A stretch of 64,000 bases of DNA from JBBATK01 sp044224515 (GTDB taxonomy: Bacteria > Bacteroidota > Ignavibacteria > Kapaibacteriales > NICIL-2). The stretch covers positions 62,001 to 126,000 of the forward strand of contig JBGAKH010000007.1 of the NCBI GenBank assembly GCA_044224515.1, given 5' to 3'. Shown here piece by piece: positions 44,053 through 53,151 of this stretch. Every line of letters begins with the position of its first letter. Position 1 is the first letter of the stretch. The position numbers were made by a program, and so were the translations under genes. The notes under the pieces are model-generated. The model searched no databases, was not told where the DNA came from, and saw only the letters and a program-made list of their open reading frames with translations.

Positions 44053-44778
44053 GTGATCGTGCCTGCCTTACGCGAAGAAAAAATCATCCAGCGCACGCTG
44101 AGCATTTTTAGTACCGAGCTACGCCGACGCTACAATATGGAGCTCATCGTGAGCGATGGTGGTAGTAGTGATGCAACGGTAAGCATGGCGCGTGAGGTGG
44201 CAGACCTTGTTATCGTGCATGTAGAGGAACGACGTCAGACCATTGCGGAAGGTCGCAATGCGGGTGCTCGTGCAGCCCGGGGAGAAATTCTGATCTTCAT
44301 CAACGCCGATACCATTCCTGCCGAGCCCGGCGTGTTCTTCTATTTTGTTGAGCGATGGCGTATACGACAAGGCAAGTTTGGCGATCGCGACGCATTGGCA
44401 TGTCCTGTCGAAGTCAATCCAAGCGAACGAAAGTGGAGTGACGTTCTCTTTCACACCTTCTTCAACAATTACTTAAAACTGATATCTCTGCTTAACATTG
44501 GTGTGGGACGTGGTGAATGTCAGATTGTGCGACGTTCTGTCTTCGAGGAAGTTGGAGGATATAATCAGCGCCTTGCAGCCGGTGAAGATTTTGATTTATT
44601 TGCACGCATAGCCAAGCATCACTCGATCGCAATTGCCAATGAGTTACTTGTGTACGAATCACCACGCAGATACCGTCGATATGGCTACGTCCGTATTTTG
44701 TGGTCCTGGTTTATGAACTGGGTCGGAGCGACCTTCTTTTCTCGCTCCGTGTCGAAAGAGTGGGAAGTAGTACGATAG
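44053..44778 (+). CDS. Family 2 glycosyltransferase
   Basis: A GT-A enzyme of at least 241 residues. The motif VIVPALREEKIIQRTL opens the domain, then MELIVSDGGSSDATV (nucleotide binding), the acceptor/helix EGRNAGARAARGE, the DxD-like IFINADTIPA and the C-terminal GAGEDFDLF-type motif AAGEDFDLFARI, whose ED is the expected base. A C-terminal basic and hydrophobic segment (RILWSWFMNWVGATFFSR) would attach to the membrane. The GTG at 44053 lies inside the first beta-strand. The frame stays open to 43963 without an ATG, GTG or TTG upstream, so the true start is uncertain. Confidence 0.85.
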   Translation: MIVPALREEKIIQRTLSIFSTELRRRYNMELIVSDGGSSDATVSMAREVADLVIVHVEERRQTIAEGRNAGARAARGEILIFINADTIPAEPGVFFYFVERWRIRQGKFGDRDALACPVEVNPSERKWSDVLFHTFFNNYLKLISLLNIGVGRGECQIVRRSVFEEVGGYNQRLAAGEDFDLFARIAKHHSIAIANELLVYESPRRYRRYGYVRILWSWFMNWVGATFFSRSVSKEWEVVR

Positions 44779-44932
44779 GTTCAACGCTGTCACAGCATCG
44801 CCTATACTTAGCATACACCCGGAATCAAGCATGCTAACTGAGCCGATCTCTAGGGACTACCAGTAGTCTTAAGCCTACGGCAACGATAAGGCCGGGTCTG
44901 AGTTTAGCAAGACGTTGAGTATTGCTGACTGA

Positions 44933-47191
44933 CTAGCCGTCATAGCGTCCGACTGTTTTTACGCCGCGGATTTTCTTCAGTCGCTCAAGAATTGCGTTGA
45001 GGTGGTTAATGTTCCGTACGTACAGAGTAACAATGCCTTCAAACTCAGCACCAAAGGCATCGATGTTCACTGAACGAATGTTCGTGTTTTCGTAGTGCAC
45101 GATGGCGTTGGTAATGTCGTTCAGCATACCGGCACGATCATCTCCGGTTATACGTGCCGCAACAATGAAGTCCCCATCTTGCAGAGAAGACCAACTCATG
45201 TCGACGAATCGTTGTCCGACTTTCTTCTCGAGGTCGATAACGTTGTGACAGTTCTTTCGGTGCACTTTGATACCACTGCCTACGGTAACAAGTCCAACAA
45301 TATCGTCTCCCGGCACCGGATTGCAACAGCGTGCATAGTGATACAGGATGTTGCGTGAATCACCGGATTCATTGAGTGATACGCCCTGTACTTTTTGACG
45401 TGCCACCTGCGCAAAATCAGGAGTTGCAGGAAGGTTGGGAATCTCCGGGCCAGGTGCGGTAGCCGGGTTCATGCGTTTCTGCACTTCGGGAATGATGTCG
45501 TCGACATTAATGGTGCCGAGACCCAGCTGATAGTAAAACTCGCTGAGATTATCGAACTTCATACCATGCAGTACTCGCTCGAGTGTGTCGTTGTTGATGT
45601 GCAAGTTTGCTTTCTTCGCCTTGCGATCCCAGTACTCACGTCCCTCGCGTTGCTTGGCTCGTTTCTCTTCGTTTAGAAACTTACGGATCTGCGACTTCGC
45701 TTTGTGCGTTACGCACAAGCGTTCCCAGTCCAGAGTCGGACGTTGATTTTTGGACGTTAAAATTTCAACCTGCTCACCTGTTTTCAGGGGATAATCGAGC
45801 GGCACAATACGTCCATTGACTTTGGCACCTATGCAGTGCGTGCCTACTTCCGAGTGAATTTCAAATGCGTAGTCGATTGGCGTGGCCCCTTGCGGCAAAA
45901 TGCGCAGATCGTTCTTCGGGGTGTAGATGTAGATCTCGTCTTGATAGAGATTGAGTTTGAAGGACTCAAGTAATTGCTCCGGTGCTTCGTCACCCGCGTT
46001 CTCAAAAATATCGCGTACCCATTGCGCCCAATCTTCCAACTCCTTATCGCTCCACCAAGACGCAACGCGTCCGGTTCCTTGGTTCTCTTTGTACTGGAAG
46101 TGCGCGGCAATACCCTTCTCGGCGATCTCGTGCATTTCACGTGTGCGGATTTGAACTTCGACGCGACGTCCATCCGGACCAATCACGGTGGTGTGAAGGG
46201 AGCGGTATGAATTCTTCTTGGGGCGCGATATGAAATTCTTAAATCGTTCCGGAATAGGTTCGTAGATATCGGCGACAATACCGTACGTAGTAAAGCAATC
46301 TTTGTTTTCGTTTGATTCGATGATAATGCGTACTGCCAACAGATCATAAAGCTGTTCCGCTGTCTTGTTTTGGCGACGCATCTTGTTGAAGACAGAGTAC
46401 AAGTGCTTCGGACGACCGGAGATCTCATAGCGAAACTCCTCGTTGTCGAGGCGTTCCTGCAATGGCTTGACGAAGCGCTCCAGATAATCCTCTCGACCTT
46501 CTCTCGTCAAGCTGACAGCTTTTAAAACCTGCTCATACTCTTCAGGATAAAGTGCCTTGAAAGCTAAATCTTCAAGCTCCCATTTGATATTTGCCATACC
46601 GAAACGGTGGGCAAAGGGAGCATAGATCTCGAGTGTTTCCGTGGCCATGCGACGTCGACGTTCATCCGATAGAAAATCAAGTGTCCGCATGTTATGGAGG
46701 CGGTCGGCAAACTTGATAAGGATGACGCGCACGTCTTTTACCAACGAGAGCAGAAGCTTGCGGTAGTTCTCAGCCTGCTTCATTTCCGCGCTCTTGAAAA
46801 TGCCGGAGATCTTCGTTACACCATCGACAATCTCGGCTACCGATGAGCCGAATTCTGCACGAATGTCGTCCAAACTGTAGCTCGTGTCCTCCACGACGTC
46901 ATGCAACAGCGCAGCGGCAACACTGATATCGTCGAGGGGAATTTCCTTGATAACGATGCGAGCAACTGCCAAGGGGTGCGTGTAATAAGGCTCGCCTGAA
47001 GCACGGAGGTCGTTTTTGTGTGCGTCAACGCACAGACGAAAGGCTTTGGCAATCATGCTCTCGTCGCACTGCTCAAGATTCTGTTTCGATTCACGTAACA
47101 ACAGCTGCAGATCTGCCTCAGGGTTCGTGCCTTCTGAAGGCACTTCGTCGTCGCCGGATCGCTTTGTTCCGAATAAATCGCGCAGTTTCAC
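44933..47191 (-). CDS. Bifunctional (p)ppGpp synthetase/hydrolase (RelA/SpoT homologue)
   Basis: The enzyme makes and degrades the stringent-response alarmone. The HD hydrolase domain is intact: His72 in YTHPLAVA, His97-Asp98 in LLHDVVEDTSY. The synthetase region contains KNSYRSLHTTVIGPDG and the nucleotide-binding VEVQIRTREMHEIAEKGIAAH. A TGS domain (DYAFEIHSEVGTHCIGAKVN), a zinc-finger/helical part with HYARCCNPVPGDDIVG and a C-terminal ACT domain (about 670-750) follow. The total is 752 residues. Both catalytic sites look complete, so this is probably the sole long RSH enzyme. Gene symbol rel or spoT depends on convention. Confidence 0.95.
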   Translation of the reverse strand: MKLRDLFGTKRSGDDEVPSEGTNPEADLQLLLRESKQNLEQCDESMIAKAFRLCVDAHKNDLRASGEPYYTHPLAVARIVIKEIPLDDISVAAALLHDVVEDTSYSLDDIRAEFGSSVAEIVDGVTKISGIFKSAEMKQAENYRKLLLSLVKDVRVILIKFADRLHNMRTLDFLSDERRRRMATETLEIYAPFAHRFGMANIKWELEDLAFKALYPEEYEQVLKAVSLTREGREDYLERFVKPLQERLDNEEFRYEISGRPKHLYSVFNKMRRQNKTAEQLYDLLAVRIIIESNENKDCFTTYGIVADIYEPIPERFKNFISRPKKNSYRSLHTTVIGPDGRRVEVQIRTREMHEIAEKGIAAHFQYKENQGTGRVASWWSDKELEDWAQWVRDIFENAGDEAPEQLLESFKLNLYQDEIYIYTPKNDLRILPQGATPIDYAFEIHSEVGTHCIGAKVNGRIVPLDYPLKTGEQVEILTSKNQRPTLDWERLCVTHKAKSQIRKFLNEEKRAKQREGREYWDRKAKKANLHINNDTLERVLHGMKFDNLSEFYYQLGLGTINVDDIIPEVQKRMNPATAPGPEIPNLPATPDFAQVARQKVQGVSLNESGDSRNILYHYARCCNPVPGDDIVGLVTVGSGIKVHRKNCHNVIDLEKKVGQRFVDMSWSSLQDGDFIVAARITGDDRAGMLNDITNAIVHYENTNIRSVNIDAFGAEFEGIVTLYVRNINHLNAILERLKKIRGVKTVGRYDG

Positions 47192-47363
47192 GGTAGTTCC
47201 AAGCTGTGCCTACGAGCAGGCACGAGGTAAAACAATGACTGCGTTCTGCAGCCTTTGCTCGCAAAATCATAAAAACAAAGGGATTAATCAAGAAGCATTT
47301 GGTTGATACCGATAATGCTCAAGGTAGAAGCGTTTCGTCTCACTTTCACGCGCGGTAGCTAAT

Positions 47364-47675
47364 ATGGGCCAAGTTCAAATACCTGAGCGGCTTAGCGAAG
47401 TTTTACGCAGCGGAATCGACATGCGTTCCTCCATGCTTCCGCATACGTACTTCGATGAATTGGCAGAAATGGGTTCGCTGCAAGAGTTTCTGGCGACCTA
47501 CATGAACGATGAATTCAAGTCAAATCAGCGATTTCGTAAGCAGATGCTGAATTTGATTCTGGACAACATGTTCGAACCGAATGTTGAAATCGAACGCGAA
47601 CTTCTGAGCGATCTCCAGCGAGCACTTCACCACTTCTTAGAAAAGGCATCGACATGCACGCGCACCCAACTCTAA
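47364..47675 (+). CDS. Small hypothetical protein coupled to the coiled-coil membrane protein
   Basis: A 103-residue protein that I do not recognise. No signal peptide or membrane helix is visible. It is predicted to be mostly helical, with many Leu, Glu, Met and Arg (YFDELAEMGSLQEFLATYM, RKQMLNLILDNMFEPNVEIE). Its last 22 bases overlap the start of the next gene in a different frame, so the two proteins are made together, suggesting a complex. The upstream region is shared with the divergent RSH gene. Confidence 0.68.
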   Translation: MGQVQIPERLSEVLRSGIDMRSSMLPHTYFDELAEMGSLQEFLATYMNDEFKSNQRFRKQMLNLILDNMFEPNVEIERELLSDLQRALHHFLEKASTCTRTQL

Positions 47676-48511
47676 GCTCTGAGCTTGTAGATCTCTACGA
47701 GCACGTCAATCGCCAAGCCGATGAGTACGTTGAACTGTTTAATGTTCTACGACGCAAGACTCGTGAATTGGACGAGCTGCGTCACGAAATGCAGCGACAA
47801 CTGACGGAATTCAAAGCTACTAGCGCAGAAGATCAACGAACAGCGCGTCAAGCCGTTGAACTCACGTTAGAAGAGCTAGGCCAACGTGTCAGCTTTGTGC
47901 ACGAAGTGCACAAAGACCTTGATGATTTACGACGCCTCAAAACAGCGCTCATCGATCTGCGTTCGAGTTTCCAAAAGAAATCCATGGAGCTGGATACTGT
48001 TGTTAATTCTGTGCAACAGTTTATCAAGAGCGAAGTGGAAAGCACCTTCATTAATCAAGACAAAAACATCGACCGCAAACTCAAAGCGGTGATAACCGAG
48101 CTCACGACTTTTGATACTCGCTTGGTGAATATTCAAGATCTGCATCGTCGCGAGTTCCAACAGATGAGTGAAGATTTAGCAAAACTTAAAGGACGCATCG
48201 CAGACACGAAGTATCTTGTTGATGACGCGACGAAATCCATCGAGGAACTGCTCGAAGCTCAAAATGAAAAGATTGGAGATAAGACCCGACAAATTGAAGA
48301 AGAGCTGAACGGCAGTATCAAACAATTGGTTGATTCGCTGGTAAACGAAGGAGTGTTTAAAGAACGAGTGGACGCACTGCGTGTTGATCTGCATGCGATA
48401 AGTCGTCGTCTTCGTGATCAAGATTCCGGAGCAGGTGTCAAAGCAATGATCGGAATCGGTCTGGGAGGTCTTGCTCTTCTCATTGCCCTCGCAACTCTTG
48501 TGTTGAAGTAA
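47654..48511 (+). CDS. Coiled-coil protein with C-terminal transmembrane anchor, unknown function
   Basis: A 285-residue protein. Residues ~10-255 are almost entirely long charged helices with heptad-like Leu, Ile and Val spacing (ELFNVLRRKTRELDELRHEM, LKGRIADTKYLVDDATKSI), a predicted coiled coil. A single hydrophobic segment closes the protein (AMIGIGLGGLALLIALATLV), so it is tail-anchored in the inner membrane with the rod in the cytoplasm. There is no signal peptide. Form resembles scaffold or chemoreceptor-like stalks and phage-shock or division proteins, but no family is recognised. Its start overlaps the preceding small gene. Confidence 0.72.
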   Translation: MHAHPTLSSELVDLYEHVNRQADEYVELFNVLRRKTRELDELRHEMQRQLTEFKATSAEDQRTARQAVELTLEELGQRVSFVHEVHKDLDDLRRLKTALIDLRSSFQKKSMELDTVVNSVQQFIKSEVESTFINQDKNIDRKLKAVITELTTFDTRLVNIQDLHRREFQQMSEDLAKLKGRIADTKYLVDDATKSIEELLEAQNEKIGDKTRQIEEELNGSIKQLVDSLVNEGVFKERVDALRVDLHAISRRLRDQDSGAGVKAMIGIGLGGLALLIALATLVLK

Positions 48512-48675
48512 GCGAGGCGAAGACTTTAGCTATTGGATACGGGTGCTGTGCACAAAGCGCCTACGACAAATTCCGAGCTCGATGCAACTACGTAAGAGAG
48601 CGTGCGCGCAGCTTTCACACCTTATGTCTCCGTTGAATTATTGCGGTCCAAAATGAAGGGGGATATGCAGCAACT

Positions 48676-50493
48676 CTAACGGACGGCTGCTTTGTTAAAC
48701 CAAACGTACACGTAAGGACGTTTGTCCATCGCGTTGTTGCGGTAGCCCTCTACATAAGACTGAACCAATCGGTAATCCTCATCATAGAAACTGAGCATTA
48801 GAGGCGAATCGTTCATCGCAACTTGTTCCGCCTCGCGATACAGTTTGTTGCGCAAAGCCGGGTCTGTCGTTGCCCGAGCTTTTTCAAAGAGCTCGTCAAA
48901 GACTGGATTTTGGTAACGTGTATTGTTTTGTGGAGAGGCTACGTCAAAGCTGTTTGGGACGAGTTTTCCGTAAAACAAGTTCAGAAAGCTCTCTGCATCA
49001 GGGTAGTCGGCTACCCAACCTAAACGAAAGAACTCAGCCTTTCCGTGATCAACAGCATCCAAATGCTGTGCAAACTCGACCATCTTGAGTTTGACGTCTA
49101 CACCCAAATTTTCAATCAGCATTGTCTGAACTGCCTCAGCTATAAGGGTGTTCCGACCTCCGCCGGCATTCAGTTGCAGGGTGATAGAGGGGAAGCCTTT
49201 GCCACCGGGATATCCGGCTTCAGCCATGAGCTCTCTCGCTTTGCTGAGATTGAAGTCGTAGCCCACAACAGAGTCGCACTCGTAACCGGGCATTGTCGGC
49301 GGAACCAAACCATGAATGGCCGCTGCTCCTGCTTGTCCCTTGAGTACGTAGGCGATAATACGAGAACGGTCGATAGCATGGTTGAAGGCCTGACGCACGC
49401 GTGCGTCCTTGAAGGCTGCGCTCTTGGTCATCATTCCATAGTACTGCGAGCTCAGGGCCATTTTTCGCAGAAGCTTGAAGGAGGAAAAGGCAGGACGCAG
49501 ATTCTTGTTCTCGTCGACTACATTGGTAAAGAACTCCGTTGGGATGCGGTACGACTCGTCTAGATTACCCTCACGAAACTCCAGGAGTTGAATCTTATCA
49601 TCCTTCATGAAGGTCGTGTGGATGCCATCCAAATAGGGAAGTTGATTTCCGAACTCGTCCTTCTTCCAGTACTTGGGATTTCGAATCAAGTCGCACTCAA
49701 TATCCTGTGTCCAGTGATGGAAAACAAATGGACCGCTCCCCACCGGATGACGGAAAAAGTCTTTGTCATAGTAGGTGACGGCTTGCTTGGGAACAATACC
49801 GCAAGAGTTTAATGCGACCATATAGGCGAATGGTCCAAACGCTTCGGTTAACTCAATTTGAAAGGTGTAACGATCCAGTGCTCTGAAACCTTGTACCTTC
49901 GCCGGTTTCAGATCCTGAGTGCCACGGAACTGCTGCGTCGCGGTGTAATACTCTTCAGCACCGACGACTTTGCCGCGGAAGAACTCCGAACTCAGTGTTT
50001 TTGTCCGTGCGTCACAGATTCGGTTAAACGAATACTCAACGTCATAGGCAGTGAGCTCAGGGCCGGTGCCACCTTCAAAGCAGGGATCGTCATGAAAGTG
50101 CACGCCACTGCGGAGGTGATAGGTGTAGAATCGTCCGTCGGACGAGACTTCCCAACGCTCAGCCAACTCATTGGTCAAGTTGAGGTTTTCGTCGAAATAC
50201 AGTAACTGATCGTAAATCTGTTCGCTGAGGTGCGAGGAGGTTACATCGTTAACGCCCACAGGATCCATGGAGCGCAATTCACCATTTTCATTGACGCGGA
50301 AAATTCCACCCTGATAACGCCCTCCCGCACATTCACGCAATGCCTTGGGATCAACGTGATGGCGAACTTTACATCCGCCAAGCTGCACAAGTAGCACAAT
50401 ACATGCGATGATTGACGCCAAGACACGGGCCGTCATTTCGACCCGCGCGTGCATGACATTTTTTTGTTTGCGACGTTGTAAAGCTGTGTACAT
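48676..50493 (-). CDS. Peptide/oligopeptide ABC transporter substrate-binding lipoprotein
   Basis: A family 5 extracellular solute-binding protein (OppA/DppA-like) of 605 residues. The ATG at 50493 has GAGGG five bases upstream. A basic N-terminus and hydrophobic segment precede the lipobox VQLGGC (Cys41), so it is membrane-anchored. SMDPVGVNDVTSSHLSEQIYD, LAERWEVSSDGRFYTYHLRS and VHFHDDPCF are family hallmarks. Later GSGPFVFHHWTQDIECDLIR and FNHAIDRSRIIAYVLKGQA match the ligand-binding lobes. Permease and ATPase genes are not adjacent, so it is an orphan component. Its natural ligand is unknown. Confidence 0.9.
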   Translation of the reverse strand: MYTALQRRKQKNVMHARVEMTARVLASIIACIVLLVQLGGCKVRHHVDPKALRECAGGRYQGGIFRVNENGELRSMDPVGVNDVTSSHLSEQIYDQLLYFDENLNLTNELAERWEVSSDGRFYTYHLRSGVHFHDDPCFEGGTGPELTAYDVEYSFNRICDARTKTLSSEFFRGKVVGAEEYYTATQQFRGTQDLKPAKVQGFRALDRYTFQIELTEAFGPFAYMVALNSCGIVPKQAVTYYDKDFFRHPVGSGPFVFHHWTQDIECDLIRNPKYWKKDEFGNQLPYLDGIHTTFMKDDKIQLLEFREGNLDESYRIPTEFFTNVVDENKNLRPAFSSFKLLRKMALSSQYYGMMTKSAAFKDARVRQAFNHAIDRSRIIAYVLKGQAGAAAIHGLVPPTMPGYECDSVVGYDFNLSKARELMAEAGYPGGKGFPSITLQLNAGGGRNTLIAEAVQTMLIENLGVDVKLKMVEFAQHLDAVDHGKAEFFRLGWVADYPDAESFLNLFYGKLVPNSFDVASPQNNTRYQNPVFDELFEKARATTDPALRNKLYREAEQVAMNDSPLMLSFYDEDYRLVQSYVEGYRNNAMDKRPYVYVWFNKAAVR

Positions 50494-50661
50494 AGTGCCC
50501 TCTTTTCCGGTGCAGACGCTTTGCGGCTGCGCCTGCTTCCAAGATAGCACATGGCGCCAGACTTGCAAGGAGAAGGCGAGTTGGCGCTTGAACAGAACGT
50601 GATGTGGTTAATACGGCACTGCACAGGTGCGGCGAAACACAAGCTGCTCAAGGTCCGGGGG

Positions 50662-50687
50662 CCTGTACAATCCGTCGGATTGACAGG
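50662..50687. terminator. Hairpin after the membrane Fe-S oxidoreductase gene
   Basis: CCTGT-a-CAATCC (50662-50673) pairs with GGATTG-ACAGG (50677-50687): 11 base pairs with one bulged A and a 3-base loop. It lies 85 bases beyond the stop of the minus-strand gene at 50772 but has no T-run, so it is only a weak terminator candidate. Confidence 0.4.
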
Positions 50688-50771
50688 TCTCCTCACGTGA
50701 ACAACCGATCTGCAGTGTGCCTCATCGAGGCGGGGTCCACAGATCTTCATCATCGAGCAAAAAGCGTGCGG

Positions 50772-52919
50772 TTAACTCGCGCTCTTGCTCAGAGCCTCGT
50801 GTAAGATTTCTGAGATATCTTTTACGGTCACACTCTCGATCTTCTCCGCTGCTTTCACACCGTCGGTGATCATGGTTGTGCAGAAAGGACAATTCACAGC
50901 CACTGTTGTAGCTCCTGTTGCGAGAAGTTCGTTGGTTCGGTTGATATTCACTCGTTCACCCACGACTTCTTCCATAAACATGCGTGCACCACCTGCACCG
51001 CAACAGAAACCACGGTCCCCTGAACGTTGCACTTCTACGATGTTGAGTCCCGGGACCTGTTCGATGAGTGCTCGTGGCGCATCGAACTCAGAATTATAAC
51101 GGCCCAAATAACACGAGTCATGGTAGGCGATCACCTCAGGAGTGATGCTTGTGTTCGAACGATCGAGCTTGAGACGTCCATCGTCAATCAGCCCTTTGAT
51201 AAACTGTGTATGATGACTAACCTCGTAGTTTCCGCCATACTGAGGATAGTCGTTACTCAGAGTATTGAAACAATGAGGGCAGGTTGTGACAATCTGTTGT
51301 ACACCGTAATTGTTCATTGTCTCGATATTCATCTTCGTCATGGCATCGGCGAGATACTCGTTGCCGCCACGACGAGCCGGATCTCCGCTGCACCGTTCCT
51401 CATTGCCGAGAATACGGAACTGAACTCCGGCCATTTGCATGAGTGAAGCGAAGGCGCGACTGATCTTTTTAGCACGTTCGTCATAGCTGCCGGCGCAACC
51501 AACCCAAAACAGAACCTCCATCTGCGAATCTTCGGCTGCGGTTTTGATGTCCATGCCTTCCGTCCATGCCGCACGGTCATCGGCAGACATACCACCCCAA
51601 GGCACACCATTGTTTTCGATGTTAGAGAAGATGTCGGGTAGCAATGCAGACTCGTCATTGAATGCTGCTTCCATCATGACCATTGAGCGACGCATACCAA
51701 CGATTGCAGGAACGTGTTCGATGTTGACCGGGCATTCTTGCATGCACGCGCCGCAAGTGGTACAAGCCCACAATGCGTCCGGAGAAATGTAATCTCCGAT
51801 CAGTTTCTTGTTCCATACTTCGCGTTCCTGCTCATTGAGTGTGCTCTCAAAAATCTGACGCTCGGTTTCATCAAACTCCGCGACATTCTTGCCTTTGATA
51901 ATGCGCAAGGCTGCTTGCTGCGGCTCGAGACGTGAAGTGTTGTCGGCAACATCCTGCAGCTTACACAAAAGCGGACCCTTATCCATCGTTCGATGATTGA
52001 TCTGTACCATGATTTCACGCGGGTCCAGGATCTTACCGGTTTGATTTGCCGGGCAAACGCTCGTGCAGCGTCCGCAATGGGTACAGGTATAACTATCAAA
52101 TAGTGTCTTCCATGAAAAATCCTCGATATCCGTCACACCGAACTTTACGATTTCGGACTCTGCTTCAAAGTCAATTTTCTCGAGAGTGTTCGGGTACTCA
52201 AGCGGAGAGAAAAACACATTGGGCACGGATGTCAAAACGTGCAGGTGCTTTGAGTAGGGTAGGTAATTGGTAAATGCAAGAATCAAGACAATATGAATCC
52301 ACCATGCTGTTTCGTAGGTGCACTCCAGTGTTGATGTGCTGAGTCCGGCGAAGAGACTGTGTGCCAAGGCTGAGGAAACCGGACGCAGGGCCCACTGGCT
52401 GTCTGTTCCCAGTGCAACATGTGCAGTGTTCTGAATCAAGAGAGCGCTGACAATGCTGAAAATCGTTAAGAGGATCATGCCCGCTTCCACCCGTTCACTC
52501 TCAACTTGAAGGCGCTTGACCTTGGTGACATAGCGGCGCCATAAGGATAGTGCCACACCGACGATAATGAGAAGACAGAAGAAGTCAACAAGTAGACTGA
52601 AAATCGAGTAGATGGGTCCGAGGAAACTGATGCCAAGTGCCGGGTGAATTCCCTCCAGCACAGCCTCCGCGGCAGCGCTCAACAGGATCATGAAACCCCA
52701 GAAGATCATTGCATGGATTGGTCCGGCTTTTTTGTCGCGTAAGATCTTCGTCTGAAAAATTGCCACGCTAAGAGTATGCATCACTCGATCATAGATGCGA
52801 TCCCATCGTTTTTCTGACTTGGCAAAGGAAAGATAGGAGATCAAGCGGCTGACAGATCGTGCCATAAAGCCGACCGCAGTCAGAAGAACAATCAAAAAGA
52901 TGTAATTCGAGGTTTGCAT
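50772..52919 (-). CDS. Membrane-bound Fe-S oxidoreductase, probable ETF:quinone oxidoreductase (EMO/FadF/HdrD-like)
   Basis: A 715-residue protein. The N-terminal quarter has several transmembrane helices (IFLIVLLTAVGFMARSVSRL; MIFWGFMILLSAAAEAVL) and would hold haem b. Two [4Fe-4S] sites, CTHCGRCTSVCP and CTTCGACMQECP, come next, then two cysteine-rich CCG-type regions (EERCSGDPARRGG/CPHCF and HDSCYLGRYN/FCCGAGG) that bind a noncubane cluster. This is the architecture of the ETF:(methyl)menaquinone oxidoreductase (EMO) and Bacillus FadF. The link with beta-oxidation is inferred from family knowledge and from the acyl-CoA and 3-hydroxyacyl-CoA dehydrogenases in this window. Confidence 0.87.
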   Translation of the reverse strand: MQTSNYIFLIVLLTAVGFMARSVSRLISYLSFAKSEKRWDRIYDRVMHTLSVAIFQTKILRDKKAGPIHAMIFWGFMILLSAAAEAVLEGIHPALGISFLGPIYSIFSLLVDFFCLLIIVGVALSLWRRYVTKVKRLQVESERVEAGMILLTIFSIVSALLIQNTAHVALGTDSQWALRPVSSALAHSLFAGLSTSTLECTYETAWWIHIVLILAFTNYLPYSKHLHVLTSVPNVFFSPLEYPNTLEKIDFEAESEIVKFGVTDIEDFSWKTLFDSYTCTHCGRCTSVCPANQTGKILDPREIMVQINHRTMDKGPLLCKLQDVADNTSRLEPQQAALRIIKGKNVAEFDETERQIFESTLNEQEREVWNKKLIGDYISPDALWACTTCGACMQECPVNIEHVPAIVGMRRSMVMMEAAFNDESALLPDIFSNIENNGVPWGGMSADDRAAWTEGMDIKTAAEDSQMEVLFWVGCAGSYDERAKKISRAFASLMQMAGVQFRILGNEERCSGDPARRGGNEYLADAMTKMNIETMNNYGVQQIVTTCPHCFNTLSNDYPQYGGNYEVSHHTQFIKGLIDDGRLKLDRSNTSITPEVIAYHDSCYLGRYNSEFDAPRALIEQVPGLNIVEVQRSGDRGFCCGAGGARMFMEEVVGERVNINRTNELLATGATTVAVNCPFCTTMITDGVKAAEKIESVTVKDISEILHEALSKSAS

Positions 52920-53082
52920 GAAGAATTCCCCAGAAGTAGTCTATGTCGGTTCGAACGGAAAGTCCCCCAAGTAATGCCGGGGTCTTCCACTAGCTCGGTT
53001 CCGTATGTAACGTATCGAGCCCATGAGCGAAATCATTACTGCAAAAATACCGTTCACTCCGCAATTGGAAGCTCTTTTGCCG

Positions 53083-53090
53083 TAGTTTTG
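53083..53090 (+). promoter_or_regulatory. Bacteroidetes-type -7 element before the aminotransferase gene
   Basis: TAGTTTTG fits TAnnTTTG exactly and lies 62 bases before the ATG at 53152. A TTG (53065-53067) is 15 bases upstream. The gap is shared with the divergent Fe-S oxidoreductase gene. Confidence 0.42.
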
Positions 53091-53151
53091 CAGAATGAGG
53101 CCTTTTACGGAGACCTCAGGCATTCACCACCAGTATTCGACCCAGAGGCTT

